The notes beneath the pieces were generated by a model. It was not told the DNA's origin and did not search any database. It saw only the letters and a list, made by a program, of their open reading frames with translations. The translations under genes were made by a program, and so were the position numbers. Positions 24,628 to 32,980 of a DNA stretch of 64,000 bases are shown piece after piece. The stretch comes from Verrucomicrobiota bacterium (GTDB taxonomy: Bacteria > Verrucomicrobiota > Verrucomicrobiia > Opitutales > Opitutaceae), in the NCBI GenBank assembly GCA_023457715.1, contig JAEWKR010000093.1, forward strand, positions 1 to 64,000, given 5' to 3'. Positions within the stretch are counted from its first letter, which is position 1; each line of letters begins with the position of its first letter.

Positions 24628-26036
24628 GGCGCCTCCTTCGGCAGCAGGAGTGGGTTCGGGCCGAGGAACTCCACCGCCCGCTCGATCTTGAAGCTCCCAG
24701 CCGCATCCTTCGCCTCCAACCGGAACTTGAAGGGGCCGTCGTAGGCTTTGCGTTCCTGCTGCAGGATGAACGGCTGCACAATCTCCTGCAGCGGGGCGAC
24801 CCGGACCGTCGTCTCGAACCCGGTGTGCCGGACACCCGGCTCCTCGGCCTGCAGCGTCACCTCAAAATCCACCGGAGCATTCCGCTTGTTGACCAGGCGG
24901 ACCAGGAACTGATTCCGAACCGTGCCGCCATCCACGATGTACGGCGCCCCCACCATCCGGGTGACGCCAAAATTGAAGGGGCGCACAGTGGAAAGGGCCA
25001 CCGTCGCCGCGATGGCCCCGGCAAGCAGCAGCGCAAAATACAGGATCGTCCGGGGGCGGATCCAACGGGTCCGCCGGTGCGCAAAGCCGGCTTGAGAGTC
25101 GTATCGGATCAGGCCCTGCGGGCGGCCCACGCGCTTCATCACATCGTCGCACGCATCGATGCAGGCCGTGCATCCGATGCATTCCATCTGGAGGCCCTGG
25201 CGAATGTCGATGCCCGTGGGGCACACCTGCACGCAACGCGTGCAGTCGATGCAGTCGCCGGCATCGACGGTGCCGGCGCGGCCGCGCGGCTCCCCCCGCT
25301 TCCGGTCGTAGCCGATCACCACCGTGCTCTCGTCAATCAGCGCGGATTGGATGCGACCGTACGGGCAGATCACGATGCAAAGCTGCTCCCGGAACCAGGC
25401 GAAATTGAAGTACAGCACGCCGGTCGAGACCGCCATGAACGCAAAGGCGCCCCAGTGCTCCGTCGGCGCGGAACGGATCATGTGCCACACCTCGGGCAGC
25501 GAGACGAAATACGCCAGGAACAGGTGCATGATCCCCGCGCTGACCAGCAGGTACAGCGAGTGCTTCACCACCCGGCGGGTCACCTTCCGCGCCGAAAGCG
25601 GGGCGTCCGCGAGCGCGCGGCGCTGCACCGCATCTCCGTCGATCCAGCGTTCGATGCGGCGGTAGACGTGGTCCAGGAAGACGGTGTGGGGACACGCATA
25701 GCCGCACCACACCCGCCCCAGGAGCGCCGTGATGAAGAAGAGCCCGAACCCGACTCCCGTGATGACGAAGAACATCAACCAGAGGTCCTGCGCCGCGAAG
25801 GTAAGCCCGAAGAGATGGAAGCGGCGGCCGGCGAGGTCGAAGAACGCCGCCGGGTAGCCGTTCACCGGCACCCACGGCAGCAGCAGGTAGAATCCGATCA
25901 ACGCCAGGGCGGAATATCGGCGCAGCGTGGCGAACCGCCCGCGCGCGTCCGCCGGAAACAGGAACTTGCGCGAACCGTCCGACCGGATGGTGGTGACGGT
26001 TTCGCGGCGTGGCCTCTCGGTTGTGGGACCCGGCAT
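24624..26036 (-). CDS. ccoG: Cytochrome c oxidase accessory protein CcoG
   Basis: A 470-residue CcoG (FixG/RdxA), a membrane-bound polyferredoxin-like protein that reduces copper for cbb3 oxidase assembly. It has helices near residues 42-58, 86-106, 160-180 and 195-212, the conserved VWCGYACPHTVFLD (109-122) and VICPYGRIQS (222-231), then two 4Fe-4S clusters: C262xxC265xxC268xxxC272P and C286xxC289xxC292xxxC296. A fifth helix follows near 330, then an Ig-like C-terminal domain. All family features are intact. It follows ccoP with a 56-bp gap and is coupled by ATGA to the small membrane protein. Confidence 0.95.
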   Translation of the reverse strand: MPGPTTERPRRETVTTIRSDGSRKFLFPADARGRFATLRRYSALALIGFYLLLPWVPVNGYPAAFFDLAGRRFHLFGLTFAAQDLWLMFFVITGVGFGLFFITALLGRVWCGYACPHTVFLDHVYRRIERWIDGDAVQRRALADAPLSARKVTRRVVKHSLYLLVSAGIMHLFLAYFVSLPEVWHMIRSAPTEHWGAFAFMAVSTGVLYFNFAWFREQLCIVICPYGRIQSALIDESTVVIGYDRKRGEPRGRAGTVDAGDCIDCTRCVQVCPTGIDIRQGLQMECIGCTACIDACDDVMKRVGRPQGLIRYDSQAGFAHRRTRWIRPRTILYFALLLAGAIAATVALSTVRPFNFGVTRMVGAPYIVDGGTVRNQFLVRLVNKRNAPVDFEVTLQAEEPGVRHTGFETTVRVAPLQEIVQPFILQQERKAYDGPFKFRLEAKDAAGSFKIERAVEFLGPNPLLLPKEAP

Positions 26037-26092
26037 GATGGTTTTTCGGCGGGGTGGCGGTGCGAGGGGGTCACCGCGACCGCCCGCCAGGC

Positions 26093-26695
26093 TTACGGAT
26101 TACGGGCGACGGGCTGGCCCGCGGCGGGATCGGGCGTGACGGGCTCGCCCTCCCGATGGGCGCTGAGCACGTAGGCCACCACCTCGCTGATCTTGCGCGG
26201 TCCGAGCACGGGTCCCCAGGTCGGCATGCCCTTCGCGATCACACCATTGTTGATCGTTGCGAGAATCTCGACCGGACGGCCACCGTGCACCCAGATCTGG
26301 TCGGTGAGATCCGGACCGATGGCGGTGGGATTCTCCGACTTGCCGCGCATGCTCTGGAGATGGCAGGCGGCGCAATTGGACAGAAACGTGGCCTTGCCGG
26401 CCTCGACGAAGGTCGCCGAGCGGCTCATCTGCCACAACGTCGCATCGTCCACCGCCGTGTTCGAGGCCAGCTTGTCCGCCTCGATCCGGGCCAGCGCGAC
26501 CTGGACGCCCTTCTCGCCGGTCGGACCAGCGTGGAACCATTCGAAGTAGCCCCAGTATCCCACCCAGAACGCAATGGTGATGTAGAGCGTGTACAGCCAC
26601 CAGTTCGGCAGGCGCTTGTCGTATTCCTGGATGCCGTCGAACTCGTGCGGACGAATCGGATCTTCAGGCGGCAGGGTCGGCTTTTCGGGCGTCAT
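26093..26695 (-). CDS. ccoP: cbb3 oxidase subunit III, mono-heme CcoP
   Basis: A 200-residue CcoP, the c-type cytochrome subunit that feeds electrons into the CcoNO core. It begins with the CcoP-typical DGIQEYDKRLPNWW (20-33), followed by one membrane helix (34-52). Only one heme site is present, C108xxC111H112, with Met157 (KGMPTW) as the likely sixth ligand. Canonical proteobacterial CcoP is about 290-300 residues with two heme domains, so one domain is absent here. The ATG at 26695 lies inside ccoQ (32-bp overlap), which implies coupled translation. Confidence 0.92.
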   Translation of the reverse strand: MTPEKPTLPPEDPIRPHEFDGIQEYDKRLPNWWLYTLYITIAFWVGYWGYFEWFHAGPTGEKGVQVALARIEADKLASNTAVDDATLWQMSRSATFVEAGKATFLSNCAACHLQSMRGKSENPTAIGPDLTDQIWVHGGRPVEILATINNGVIAKGMPTWGPVLGPRKISEVVAYVLSAHREGEPVTPDPAAGQPVARNP

Positions 26696-26864
26696 GAGCG
26701 GAAGGGGTGGCAGTGTCGAACGGGAGCTGCTCGAAACGGGCGACGTGCGCTTTCTTCATGCGCAACGCACGCCAGGAGATGGTGAGGAAGATCGAGACCG
26801 CGGTGATGAACGCGACGAGCGTGAACAGCGCGGCCGAGTCTTCGAAAACAAGACGACGAAACAT
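26664..26864 (-). CDS. ccoQ: cbb3 oxidase small subunit CcoQ/FixQ-like
   Basis: A 66-residue protein with a single helix (LFTLVAFITAVSIFLTISW, about 13-31) followed by a basic, polar tail (RALRMKKAHVARFEQLPF). It sits between ccoNO and ccoP and overlaps ccoP by 32 bp. CcoQ stabilises the cbb3 complex. The sequence is poorly conserved in general, so the call rests on size, topology and place. Confidence 0.75.
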   Translation of the reverse strand: MFRRLVFEDSAALFTLVAFITAVSIFLTISWRALRMKKAHVARFEQLPFDTATPSAHDARKADPAA

Positions 26865-26912
26865 GGGCGGGAGCGGGAGATGGCGGGCCGCACCGGGCGC
26901 GGCCCGATACGG

Positions 26913-29288
26913 TTAGGGAGTGCCGGCGGCAGTGCGCCGGGCGGGGGCGACCTTCTCATACCGACCCAGCTGCTGGAGGTACGCGATCAGGGCCACGATT
27001 TCCTTGTCGGCCGCGACCTCGACGCCGGCGGACTTGAGATCCGCGACGATCGATTGCGACTGCTCGGCGACGCTGGTCTCGATCTGCGTCCGGCTCAGGT
27101 CGGCAAAGGGGACGCCCAGCGTGCGCTGGACGGCGATCTTCCCCGGAAGCGCGTCGACGTCGGTGGATTTCGTCACGAGCCAGGGATACGACGGCATGAT
27201 GGAGCCGGCGGAAATCGAGCGCGGGTCGACCATGTGCTGGAAATGCCAGACGTTCGGATACTTCCCGCCGACGTGCGCGATGTCCGGGCCGGTGCGCTTC
27301 GAGCCCCACTGGTACGGATGATCGTAGATCGATTCGCCCAGCCGCGAGTAGTCATTCTTCTCACCCGCCCGGCCGTAGCGCAGGACGTCGGGCACCAGGG
27401 TCCGGATCATCTGCGAGTGGCAGGTGTAACAGCCCTCGCGCACGTAGATGTCGCGGCCGGCGAGTTCCAGCGGCGAGTAGACCACCTGCCGGCGGTCCTC
27501 GACGTTGGCGGCGCGGTGCGCGATGACGGTCGGAATGATCTGAATCGCGCCACCCGCGACGACGGCGACGAAGGTCAGGACGGTGAAGGGGGTGGCGTTG
27601 ACCAGCAGCCGGTCATACCAGCCGGCCCAGGAGCGGCCGCGGGACTCGAAGTGAGCGTAGCCCATGACGGCGCAGAGCAGCAGGCCGACCAGGCCGAGGA
27701 TGCTGATGATGTCGCCGCCGAACATCCAGACGCAGGCAAAACCGACGCCGAGAACGGAGAACAGCACCGGCGGGCTGAGGAGCGTCGCCAGCGCGCCCAT
27801 GCCCTCGGCCGGTCGGGCCGGGGCGGCGTCGTCGAACACCTCGATCGAGCCGTTGACGGCCTCGGCGCCGCGCACCGTCCGCCACATGTTGTAGCCCATC
27901 AGGAGGAAGCCGGTGAGGTACAGACCGCCGCCGAGCACGCGCATCAGCATCATCGGCTTGATGGCGGCCAGCGTGTCCATGAAGTTGGGATACGCGAGGA
28001 CGGTGCCGTTGTCCGTGGTGGCGCCGAGCATGTAGCCCTGCGAGATGCCGCTGGTCCACATGGCCGCGACGTAAAGGAGGATGCCGACGGTCCCGAGCCA
28101 GAAGTGGGCGTTGGCGAGGCTGACGGAGTGCAGCGGCTTGTTCCACAGGCGCGGGAGCAGCCAGTAGATCATGCCGGCGGCCATGAAGCCATTCCAGCCG
28201 AGGGCGCCGAGATGGACGTGGCCGATGATCCAGTCGGTGTAATGGCCGAGGGCGTTGACCGATTTGATCGAGAGGAGCGGCCCCTCGAACGTGGCCATGC
28301 CGTAGAACGTGACCGCGGCGGCCATGAACTTCAGCACCGGGTCGGCCATGACCTTGTGCCAGGCGCCGCGCAGGGTGAGGAGGCCGTTGAGCATGCCACC
28401 CCAGGAGGGGGCCCACAGCATCAGGGAGAAGGTCATCCCCAGCGTCTGCAGCCACGCCGGCAGGGCGGTGTTCAGCAGATGGTGGGGGCCGGCCCAGATG
28501 TACACGAAGACCAGCGACCAGAAGTGCACCACCGAGAGGCGATAGGAGTACACGGGGCGCTCCGCCGCCTTCGGGATGAAGTAGTACATGATGCCGAGGA
28601 TGGGCGTCGTCAGGAAGAACGCCACGGCGTTGTGCCCATACCACCATTGCACCAGGCCGTCCTGCACGCCGCCGAAGATCGGGTACGAGTGCGTGAGGCT
28701 CGTCGGCAGGGAGAGGTGGTTGACGATGTAGAGCAGCGCGACCGTGATGATGGTCGCGATGTAGAACCAGATCGCGACGTAGAGGCTCGGTTCGCGGCGG
28801 CGGGCGAGCGTCCAGAAGAAGTTCACCGCGAAGACGACCCAGATGAAGGCGACCGCGACGTTGATCGGCCAGATCAGCTCGGCGTATTCCTTGCCGCGGG
28901 TGAGGCCGAGCGGGAGGGTGATGGCGGCGGCGACGATGATGCCCTGCCAGCCCCAGAAGTGGAGCTGGGAGAGGAAGTCGCTGGCCAGCCGGGCCTTCAC
29001 CAGGCGCTGGGTCGAGTAATAGATGCCGGCGAACATCATGTTGCCGACGAAGGCGAAGATGACCGCGTTGGTGTGGAGCGGACGGAGCCGGCCGAAGCTC
29101 AACCACGACGTGTCGAAGTTGAGCTTCCAGAAATTGAGCTGCGCGGCGATGAAGACGCCGGCGAGCATGCCGACGATCGCCCAGACCAGCGTCGCGATGA
29201 CGAACTGGCGGACGATGCCGTCGTTGAATTCAAGCGTGGTTTTCCGCGCGCCGGACGTGGCGCGCGACGCGGTGGACGAGGCTAGCAT
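26913..29288 (-). CDS. ccoNO: cbb3 oxidase fused subunits I and II (CcoN-CcoO)
   Basis: A 791-residue natural fusion of the catalytic subunit CcoN and the mono-heme cytochrome c subunit CcoO, which are separate genes in proteobacteria. CcoN spans about 1-475: low-spin heme His72 (RPLHTNAV), Cu-B ligands His219 (WYGHNAV) and His269/His270 (GPHHLL), and the heme b/b3 region IIGHVHLGALGW (354-365). A linker with a hydrophobic double-helix stretch (500-545) leads to the CcoO anchor and its c-type heme C620xxC623H624 in REGCYTCHSQMIRT, with the usual CcoO context (SPLELAGRDIY; DHPYQWGSKRTGPDIA). Such fusions are known in Verrucomicrobiota and Bacteroidota. The complex reduces oxygen at low concentration and pumps protons. 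Confidence 0.95.
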   Translation of the reverse strand: MLASSTASRATSGARKTTLEFNDGIVRQFVIATLVWAIVGMLAGVFIAAQLNFWKLNFDTSWLSFGRLRPLHTNAVIFAFVGNMMFAGIYYSTQRLVKARLASDFLSQLHFWGWQGIIVAAAITLPLGLTRGKEYAELIWPINVAVAFIWVVFAVNFFWTLARRREPSLYVAIWFYIATIITVALLYIVNHLSLPTSLTHSYPIFGGVQDGLVQWWYGHNAVAFFLTTPILGIMYYFIPKAAERPVYSYRLSVVHFWSLVFVYIWAGPHHLLNTALPAWLQTLGMTFSLMLWAPSWGGMLNGLLTLRGAWHKVMADPVLKFMAAAVTFYGMATFEGPLLSIKSVNALGHYTDWIIGHVHLGALGWNGFMAAGMIYWLLPRLWNKPLHSVSLANAHFWLGTVGILLYVAAMWTSGISQGYMLGATTDNGTVLAYPNFMDTLAAIKPMMLMRVLGGGLYLTGFLLMGYNMWRTVRGAEAVNGSIEVFDDAAPARPAEGMGALATLLSPPVLFSVLGVGFACVWMFGGDIISILGLVGLLLCAVMGYAHFESRGRSWAGWYDRLLVNATPFTVLTFVAVVAGGAIQIIPTVIAHRAANVEDRRQVVYSPLELAGRDIYVREGCYTCHSQMIRTLVPDVLRYGRAGEKNDYSRLGESIYDHPYQWGSKRTGPDIAHVGGKYPNVWHFQHMVDPRSISAGSIMPSYPWLVTKSTDVDALPGKIAVQRTLGVPFADLSRTQIETSVAEQSQSIVADLKSAGVEVAADKEIVALIAYLQQLGRYEKVAPARRTAAGTP

Positions 29289-29329
29289 GAGGAAGGCGCT
29301 TCGAAGGTGAGCGGCGGCAGAGCGACCGC

Positions 29330-29533
29330 TCAGCCCAGATTTTCGCGGGTTCCCTGGCCGGTGCGCTTGGGGGTCGCCGGGAGGGCCAGGCGCCGCCCCT
29401 CATCCGCGAGCGGCAGGAGGGAGTCGCGTTCCGCGCTGCTGATGCGTCCGCGCGCGTGCTCCCGAAGGAAGAACACGACAAAGGTGAAGACCAGGCACAG
29501 GCTGATGGTGAGGGTGAGAGGAACGACTGGCAT
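29330..29533 (-). CDS. CcoS-like cbb3 maturation protein
   Basis: A 67-residue protein with an N-terminal helix (VPLTLTISLCLVFTFVVFFL) followed by RISSAERDSLLPLADEGRR, which resembles the CcoS arrangement of one helix and a short acidic segment (canonical FDDLEGPA). CcoS is needed for cofactor insertion into cbb3 oxidase. It is the first gene of the operon, 41 bp before ccoNO; in most clusters ccoS is last. The short ATG at 29533 is chosen because the longer frame upstream has no hydrophobic or conserved content. Confidence 0.55.
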   Translation of the reverse strand: MPVVPLTLTISLCLVFTFVVFFLREHARGRISSAERDSLLPLADEGRRLALPATPKRTGQGTRENLG

Positions 29534-29696
29534 ATGGGAGTATCCACTATAGCGGACGGGCCCCACCCCCCCACTCCGCACCCCTTGCCAAGGGCTGTGC
29601 ATAAATTGGTCAGGGCGCGCGACCGCTGCCAACGAATGCGCACGCTTCGGCAAGCGGCGCGGAGTAAGCTTGGCGGGGTGTAAGCATAATGACGGC

Positions 29697-30182
29697 ATGC
29701 AGGACGAACTCGTACGTGCGTTACGAGCCCGCCGCGTGGAGATTCACTCGCGTTGGGCCACGCTCCTGCGCATGGAGAAGGCCAACACCCCCCTGGCGAA
29801 TCCCGATGCGCTGGTGTTCATGATCGATTGGACGCTGGATGAGTGTTTTTCGTCGCTGGGCCCCCTGCAGTCCGGCCGCCGGCAACGGTGGCTGGGAGAA
29901 TGCCTGCCCAAGCCGGAATGCCCCTGCGGCCGCAACCCGCTCCTGACCTATTTTGCCGCGGGCGAGCAGGCGATCGAGGAGGCGCTCATCCTGGAGCAGG
30001 CGCGGCTCAGCGGCGCCCTGGATCCCCTGACGCGTGACGTTGCTTTTTCCGAGCTGAAGGTGACCTTCCGCGAGATCGCGCGCCGTGAGATCGAATCCTT
30101 CTGCGCCGTCTGCCAGTTCCGCGACGGCGCCCGGCATGCGGCGATGATGGAAGCCGCCGGAGCGCCGGCCGCGGGAGGGTGA
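29697..30182 (+). CDS. Unknown Cys-rich cytosolic protein divergent from the cbb3 operon
   Basis: A 161-residue soluble protein, mostly helical by composition, with no signal peptide or membrane helix. I do not recognise a family. It has six Cys: C50, C69, C75 and C77 in GECLPKPECPCGRN, and C136/C139 in ESFCAVCQF. The last two clusters could make a zinc or iron-sulfur site. The gene is divergent from the cbb3 operon, sharing a control region of about 160 bp, so a regulatory or redox-sensing tie is possible. The ATG at 29697 was chosen; a TTG at 29670 would add nine residues and cannot be excluded. A heptad repeat array starts right after its stop. Confidence 0.6.
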   Translation: MQDELVRALRARRVEIHSRWATLLRMEKANTPLANPDALVFMIDWTLDECFSSLGPLQSGRRQRWLGECLPKPECPCGRNPLLTYFAAGEQAIEEALILEQARLSGALDPLTRDVAFSELKVTFREIARREIESFCAVCQFRDGARHAAMMEAAGAPAAGG

Positions 30183-30183
30183 G

Positions 30184-30715
30184 ACCCCGGCTGCGCCGGG
30201 GATTTCAAATTTCAGATTTCAGATTTCAGAACGGATCCGAGCCCCGCTGCGCGGGGGACTAAAACTTCGAATCTCAGATTTCGCCTTCGGGTCACAACCT
30301 GCGGACGTATGCGCTCGGCGATCTGAAATTTGAAATCTGAAATCTGAAATTGCCGGCGAAGCCGCTGAGCCGGCTCACCCCGGCTGCGCCGGGGATTTCA
30401 AATTGCAGATTTCAGATTTCAGAACGGACCTGGAACCCGCTGCGCGGGGATTTCAGATTTCAGATTTCAAATTTCAGAACGGACCTGAGACCCGCTGCGC
30501 GGGGATTTGAAATTACAGATTTCAGATCAGAACGGACGTCGAGCCAGCGGGATCCGACCTCGGGGACCATCTGAAATTTGAAATCTGAAATCTGAAATTG
30601 CCGGCGAAGCCGCTGAGCCGGCTCACCCCGGCTGCGCCGGGGATTGGAGATTTGAAATTTGAGATTTGAGATTTGAGATCGATCTAAATCTCAAATTTCA
30701 AATCTCAAATGCGGG
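30184..30715. repeat. Compound heptad-repeat array, ~530 bp
   Basis: The whole space between two convergent genes is filled with blocks of 7-mers (ATTTCAG, ATTTCAA and their complements ATCTGAA, ATTTGAA), separated by GC hairpins such as CCCCGGCTGCGCCGGGG and CCCGCTGCGCGGG. A 77-bp segment is repeated exactly at 30321-30397 and 30569-30645. The final block, about 30645-30710, is a near-palindrome of ATTTGAG units centred on GATCGATC. No coding signal is present; reading frames through it only give period-7 artefacts. Confidence 0.9.
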
Positions 30716-30725
30716 CGCAGCCCGC

Positions 30726-31628
30726 CTACCCCCCATGCAGCCGGTCGCGGTAGTCGGAGGGAGATTCCCCGGCGATGCGGCGGAAGACGCGGTTGAACTG
30801 GGAAAGGGACTGAAACCCGGCCTCGTAGGCGGCTTCGCTGACGCGCTTGTGGGGGTTCAGGAGCAGGTTTTTGACCTTCTCCACGCGCACGCGGGCGAGG
30901 TAATCGGTGAAGGTCATGCCGGTGGCCTTCTTGAACATCTTGCAGAAGTAAAAGGCGCTCATGTTCACCGACTGGGCGACCTGGGCGAGGGAGAGTTCCT
31001 CGGCCTGGTGCTCCGCGATGTACAGCCGGGCCTTGGCCACGGGAGGTGACTCGGCGGCGGCCTCCTTGACCATCAGTTCGTTGCTGAGGGCGGAGAGATG
31101 CTGCGCGAAAATGGTGAGCAGCCGGAGGATCGACTCGTATTGCTTCTTGGTCACCACCCGGGTCTGAAAGTAGGCCTCCTCGAGCTGCTTCACGTCGATC
31201 TGGGTGCCCCACTTGAGCAAAATCCGCGCAGCACGGTCGAACTGCGGCTTGGTCGGCGGCGCCACCATGATCTGGCCGGTTTGGAGGAACGCGATGAGGT
31301 TCTCCCCCACCCGGACCGGCACCGCCGAGTCGCACATGCCGGCAAAACACTTGAGCGTCTTCGGTGCGAGGCGGGCCTCCTCCTCGACCTTCTTCTGCAA
31401 TTGCAGGCAGGCGGCGCAGCTATGGTTGGTGCCCGCCATCAGAGCGCAAAACGGGTTTTCCTTCGGGTCGCCATGGTGCGGCAGATCGAAGGCTTCGATC
31501 GGCCGCAGGGCGATCGGCAGGCCCGTGGTGTCACGAAACGCCTGCTCGTAGTCGCGGTAGATCTGCGAGCGCTTGAGCTGCGCGACGAGCGCGCGGCTCT
31601 GCTGGGCTGAAGGTTCCCTAACGTCCAT
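30726..31628 (-). CDS. AraC-family regulator with PocR ligand-binding domain
   Basis: A 300-residue transcription factor. Residues about 20-180 form a PocR sensory domain with its conserved cysteines: C61 (NPFCALM), C71 and C74 (CAACLQLQ), C94 and C99 (LKCFAGMCD), then the strand VPVRVGENLIAFLQTGQI. PocR domains bind small hydrocarbon-derived ligands and may bind metal through the Cys set. The C terminus (about 200-298) is a double helix-turn-helix AraC domain with FYFCKMFKKATGMTFTDYL and the typical FxSLSQFNRVFRRIAGESPSDYR end. PocR-AraC proteins are numerous in Opitutaceae, usually near carbohydrate genes; here the neighbours are a tRNA and a repeat array, so its target is unknown. Confidence 0.92.
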   Translation of the reverse strand: MDVREPSAQQSRALVAQLKRSQIYRDYEQAFRDTTGLPIALRPIEAFDLPHHGDPKENPFCALMAGTNHSCAACLQLQKKVEEEARLAPKTLKCFAGMCDSAVPVRVGENLIAFLQTGQIMVAPPTKPQFDRAARILLKWGTQIDVKQLEEAYFQTRVVTKKQYESILRLLTIFAQHLSALSNELMVKEAAAESPPVAKARLYIAEHQAEELSLAQVAQSVNMSAFYFCKMFKKATGMTFTDYLARVRVEKVKNLLLNPHKRVSEAAYEAGFQSLSQFNRVFRRIAGESPSDYRDRLHGG

Positions 31629-31791
31629 GATTTGGGCGAGGAGACATTGCTCGAACTAATCGGGCAATGCCGAAGGGCAAAAAACGAGCAGTTTGACCTT
31701 CCCGTCATACTCCCTCCCGTGCGGGCTTATGACTGCAGCGGCCGATTCAGGCTGGCGCACGGCGTCCCTTTCGTCAGGTTTTCACGCCGCC

Positions 31792-31877
31792 GCCCGGGTG
31801 GTGGAATGGTAGACACTAGGGACTTAAAATCCCTTGCCTGTAAAGGCGTGCGGGTTCGAGCCCCGCCCCGGGCACCA
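31792..31877 (+). tRNA. tRNA-Leu(UAA)
   Basis: An 86-nt class II tRNA including an encoded CCA (31875-31877). The acceptor stem GCCCGGG (31792-31798) pairs with CCCGGGC (31867-31873), and the discriminator is A. The anticodon stem-loop GGGA-CTTAAAA-TCCC gives UAA. A long variable arm (GCC / GGC) and the T arm GCGGG-TTCGAGC-CCCGC are intact. It marks the left edge of the lower-GC accessory region. Confidence 0.95.
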
Positions 31878-31882
31878 GCGAG

Positions 31883-31959
31883 TTGCAGAAGTCACGCGGC
31901 TCCGGTAGATTTTTCTTATCGGTTTCTTATCGGTCTGTCGTATGTGCTGCTTGACCATT
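31883..31959. repeat. 77-bp direct repeat, copy 1, next to tRNA-Leu
   Basis: Begins 5 bp after the tRNA. About 85 percent identical by eye to 33626-33703, with an identical core containing CTTATCGGTTTCTTATCGG (an internal 11-bp repeat). The two copies bracket the IS66 remnants. It could be an old attachment or recombination site. Confidence 0.75.
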
Positions 31960-32036
31960 TAAAGGCTACATAGGCCATGTAGCAGTCGGCTGCAACCGGC
32001 GCGAAGTAACAAGCCATGCTCGTTGTCGTGCGCTGC

Positions 32037-32903
32037 CGGCTCGGCCTTCACCTCCGCCGGGATCAGCTCGACGGTTTCTACGACGGGCACGTTGGCAAAA
32101 ACCTCCGCCGGTGTGGGGCGCTTCTCCAGCGTCACCGCCCGACGGACCGTCTGTTTCGGAGGCTCCGCACGCGGCGTTTCGTTCAGCCCCAATCTCGTTT
32201 TGGCTCGGCGCGTCTACAGGCAGCTTTTTGTCTTCGACCCAAACATCTGCCGCTGGAACCACGCACCTGCACCCGACGGCTTTCAAGTTCAGCCTCGAGC
32301 GTGACAACCTTCGCGTGAAGCTCAGCCGCTTGCCCCGCGGCCAGCTTTGGGTGAGCCGTATGAGCAGATCAGTGAGGAACGCACCTTCGGTGGAGCTGGT
32401 CATGCCGAAGCCCGTGAAGCGCGAGATCGTGCGGCCGAAGTATCGCAAGGACGATCGCGGCCATGCGTATGCTGCCAAACGTAAAGGCATGCTGCGGATC
32501 GGCTGCTGGGCGCACGCGCGCCGGAGGGCCTGAAACGCCTGGCGGTGTGGGCTCGGGAACGCGTGCCTCCGAAGTCCCCGCTGGGGAAAGCGTGCGCCTA
32601 CTTGCTCAGCCAGTACGAGCCGCTGGTGCAGCATCTGCGGTTCGGCCAGACCCGTCACGACAATAACCTAGTCGAGAACGCTATCAGGCCGTCGTGCATC
32701 GGAAAGAAGGACTGGCTGTTAGCGGTCACCCCGAAGCCGGCCAGCGCTCCGCGATCTTGTACTCGCTGATCGTCTCCTGCCAGCGACACGGCAAGGATCC
32801 TCTGGCTTACCTTAAAGACCTGCTCACCCCGCTTCCGGCGATGACGAAGCAGGAAGACCTCCGGCCGCTGCTACCGGTAAACTGGCAACCTGCCACCTCG
32901 TAG
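32037..32903 (+). pseudogene. tnpC: IS66-family transposase TnpC, internally inverted and decayed
   Basis: The 3' part reads on the + strand: YEQISEERT, frameshift, VELVMPKPVKREIVRPKYR, then (after a large deletion) GCWAHARRR, frameshift, PPKSPLGKACAYLLSQYE, TRHDNNLVENAIRP, frameshift, SAILYSLIVSCQRHGKDP and a TAG at 32901-32903. These are the C-terminal signatures of IS66 TnpC. The N-terminal part lies on the opposite strand (32352 down to 32043), with KLAAGQAAELHAKVV coiled coil, RQMFGSKTK, and AEVFANVPVVETVELIPAE. Flipping the segment between CGGCTC at 32037 and GAGCCG at 32353 restores AEVKAEP-YEQISEERT in frame. It is therefore a pseudogene with an internal inversion, a large deletion and several frameshifts. 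It cannot make transposase. Confidence 0.85.
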
Positions 32904-32916
32904 AGCTTCAATCGTA

Positions 32917-32973
32917 ATGGTCACCATCGCGACGTATCGATGGTCACCATTGAGATCCTATAGTGGTGACCAT
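32917..32973. repeat. Three copies of an 11-bp near-palindrome
   Basis: ATGGTCACCAT at 32917 and 32940, and its complement form GTGGTGACCAT at 32963. They lie 23 bp apart between the tnpC remnant and the IS66 right end. They may be subterminal transposase binding sites. Confidence 0.6.
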
Positions 32974-32980
32974 CAATGCG

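Noticed and set aside
26589..29285. An 898-codon open frame opposite ccoNO
   Set aside because: Shadow; composition dominated by Arg, Asp, His and Val without recognisable motifs.
29534..29696. FNR/ANR box upstream of the cbb3 operon
   Set aside because: I looked for TTGAT-N4-ATCAA on both strands and found no acceptable match; only a TATAGT hexamer with no good -35.
30184..30715. CRISPR array
   Set aside because: Repeats are 7-mers in both orientations with no unique spacers of constant length and no cas genes.
30350..30720. Small proteins rich in ISDFRFQIS-like text
   Set aside because: They are translations of the 7-bp array, which reads open in several frames simply because of its period.
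31693..31734. Promoter for tRNA-Leu based on TTGACC
   Set aside because: No -10 element at a usable spacing (17 bp gives GTGCGG); the nearest TTATGACT is about 29 bp away.
31966..32658. A 230-codon - strand frame over the IS66 remnant
   Set aside because: It runs across the inversion junction and mixes sense and antisense of tnpC; it is not a real protein.
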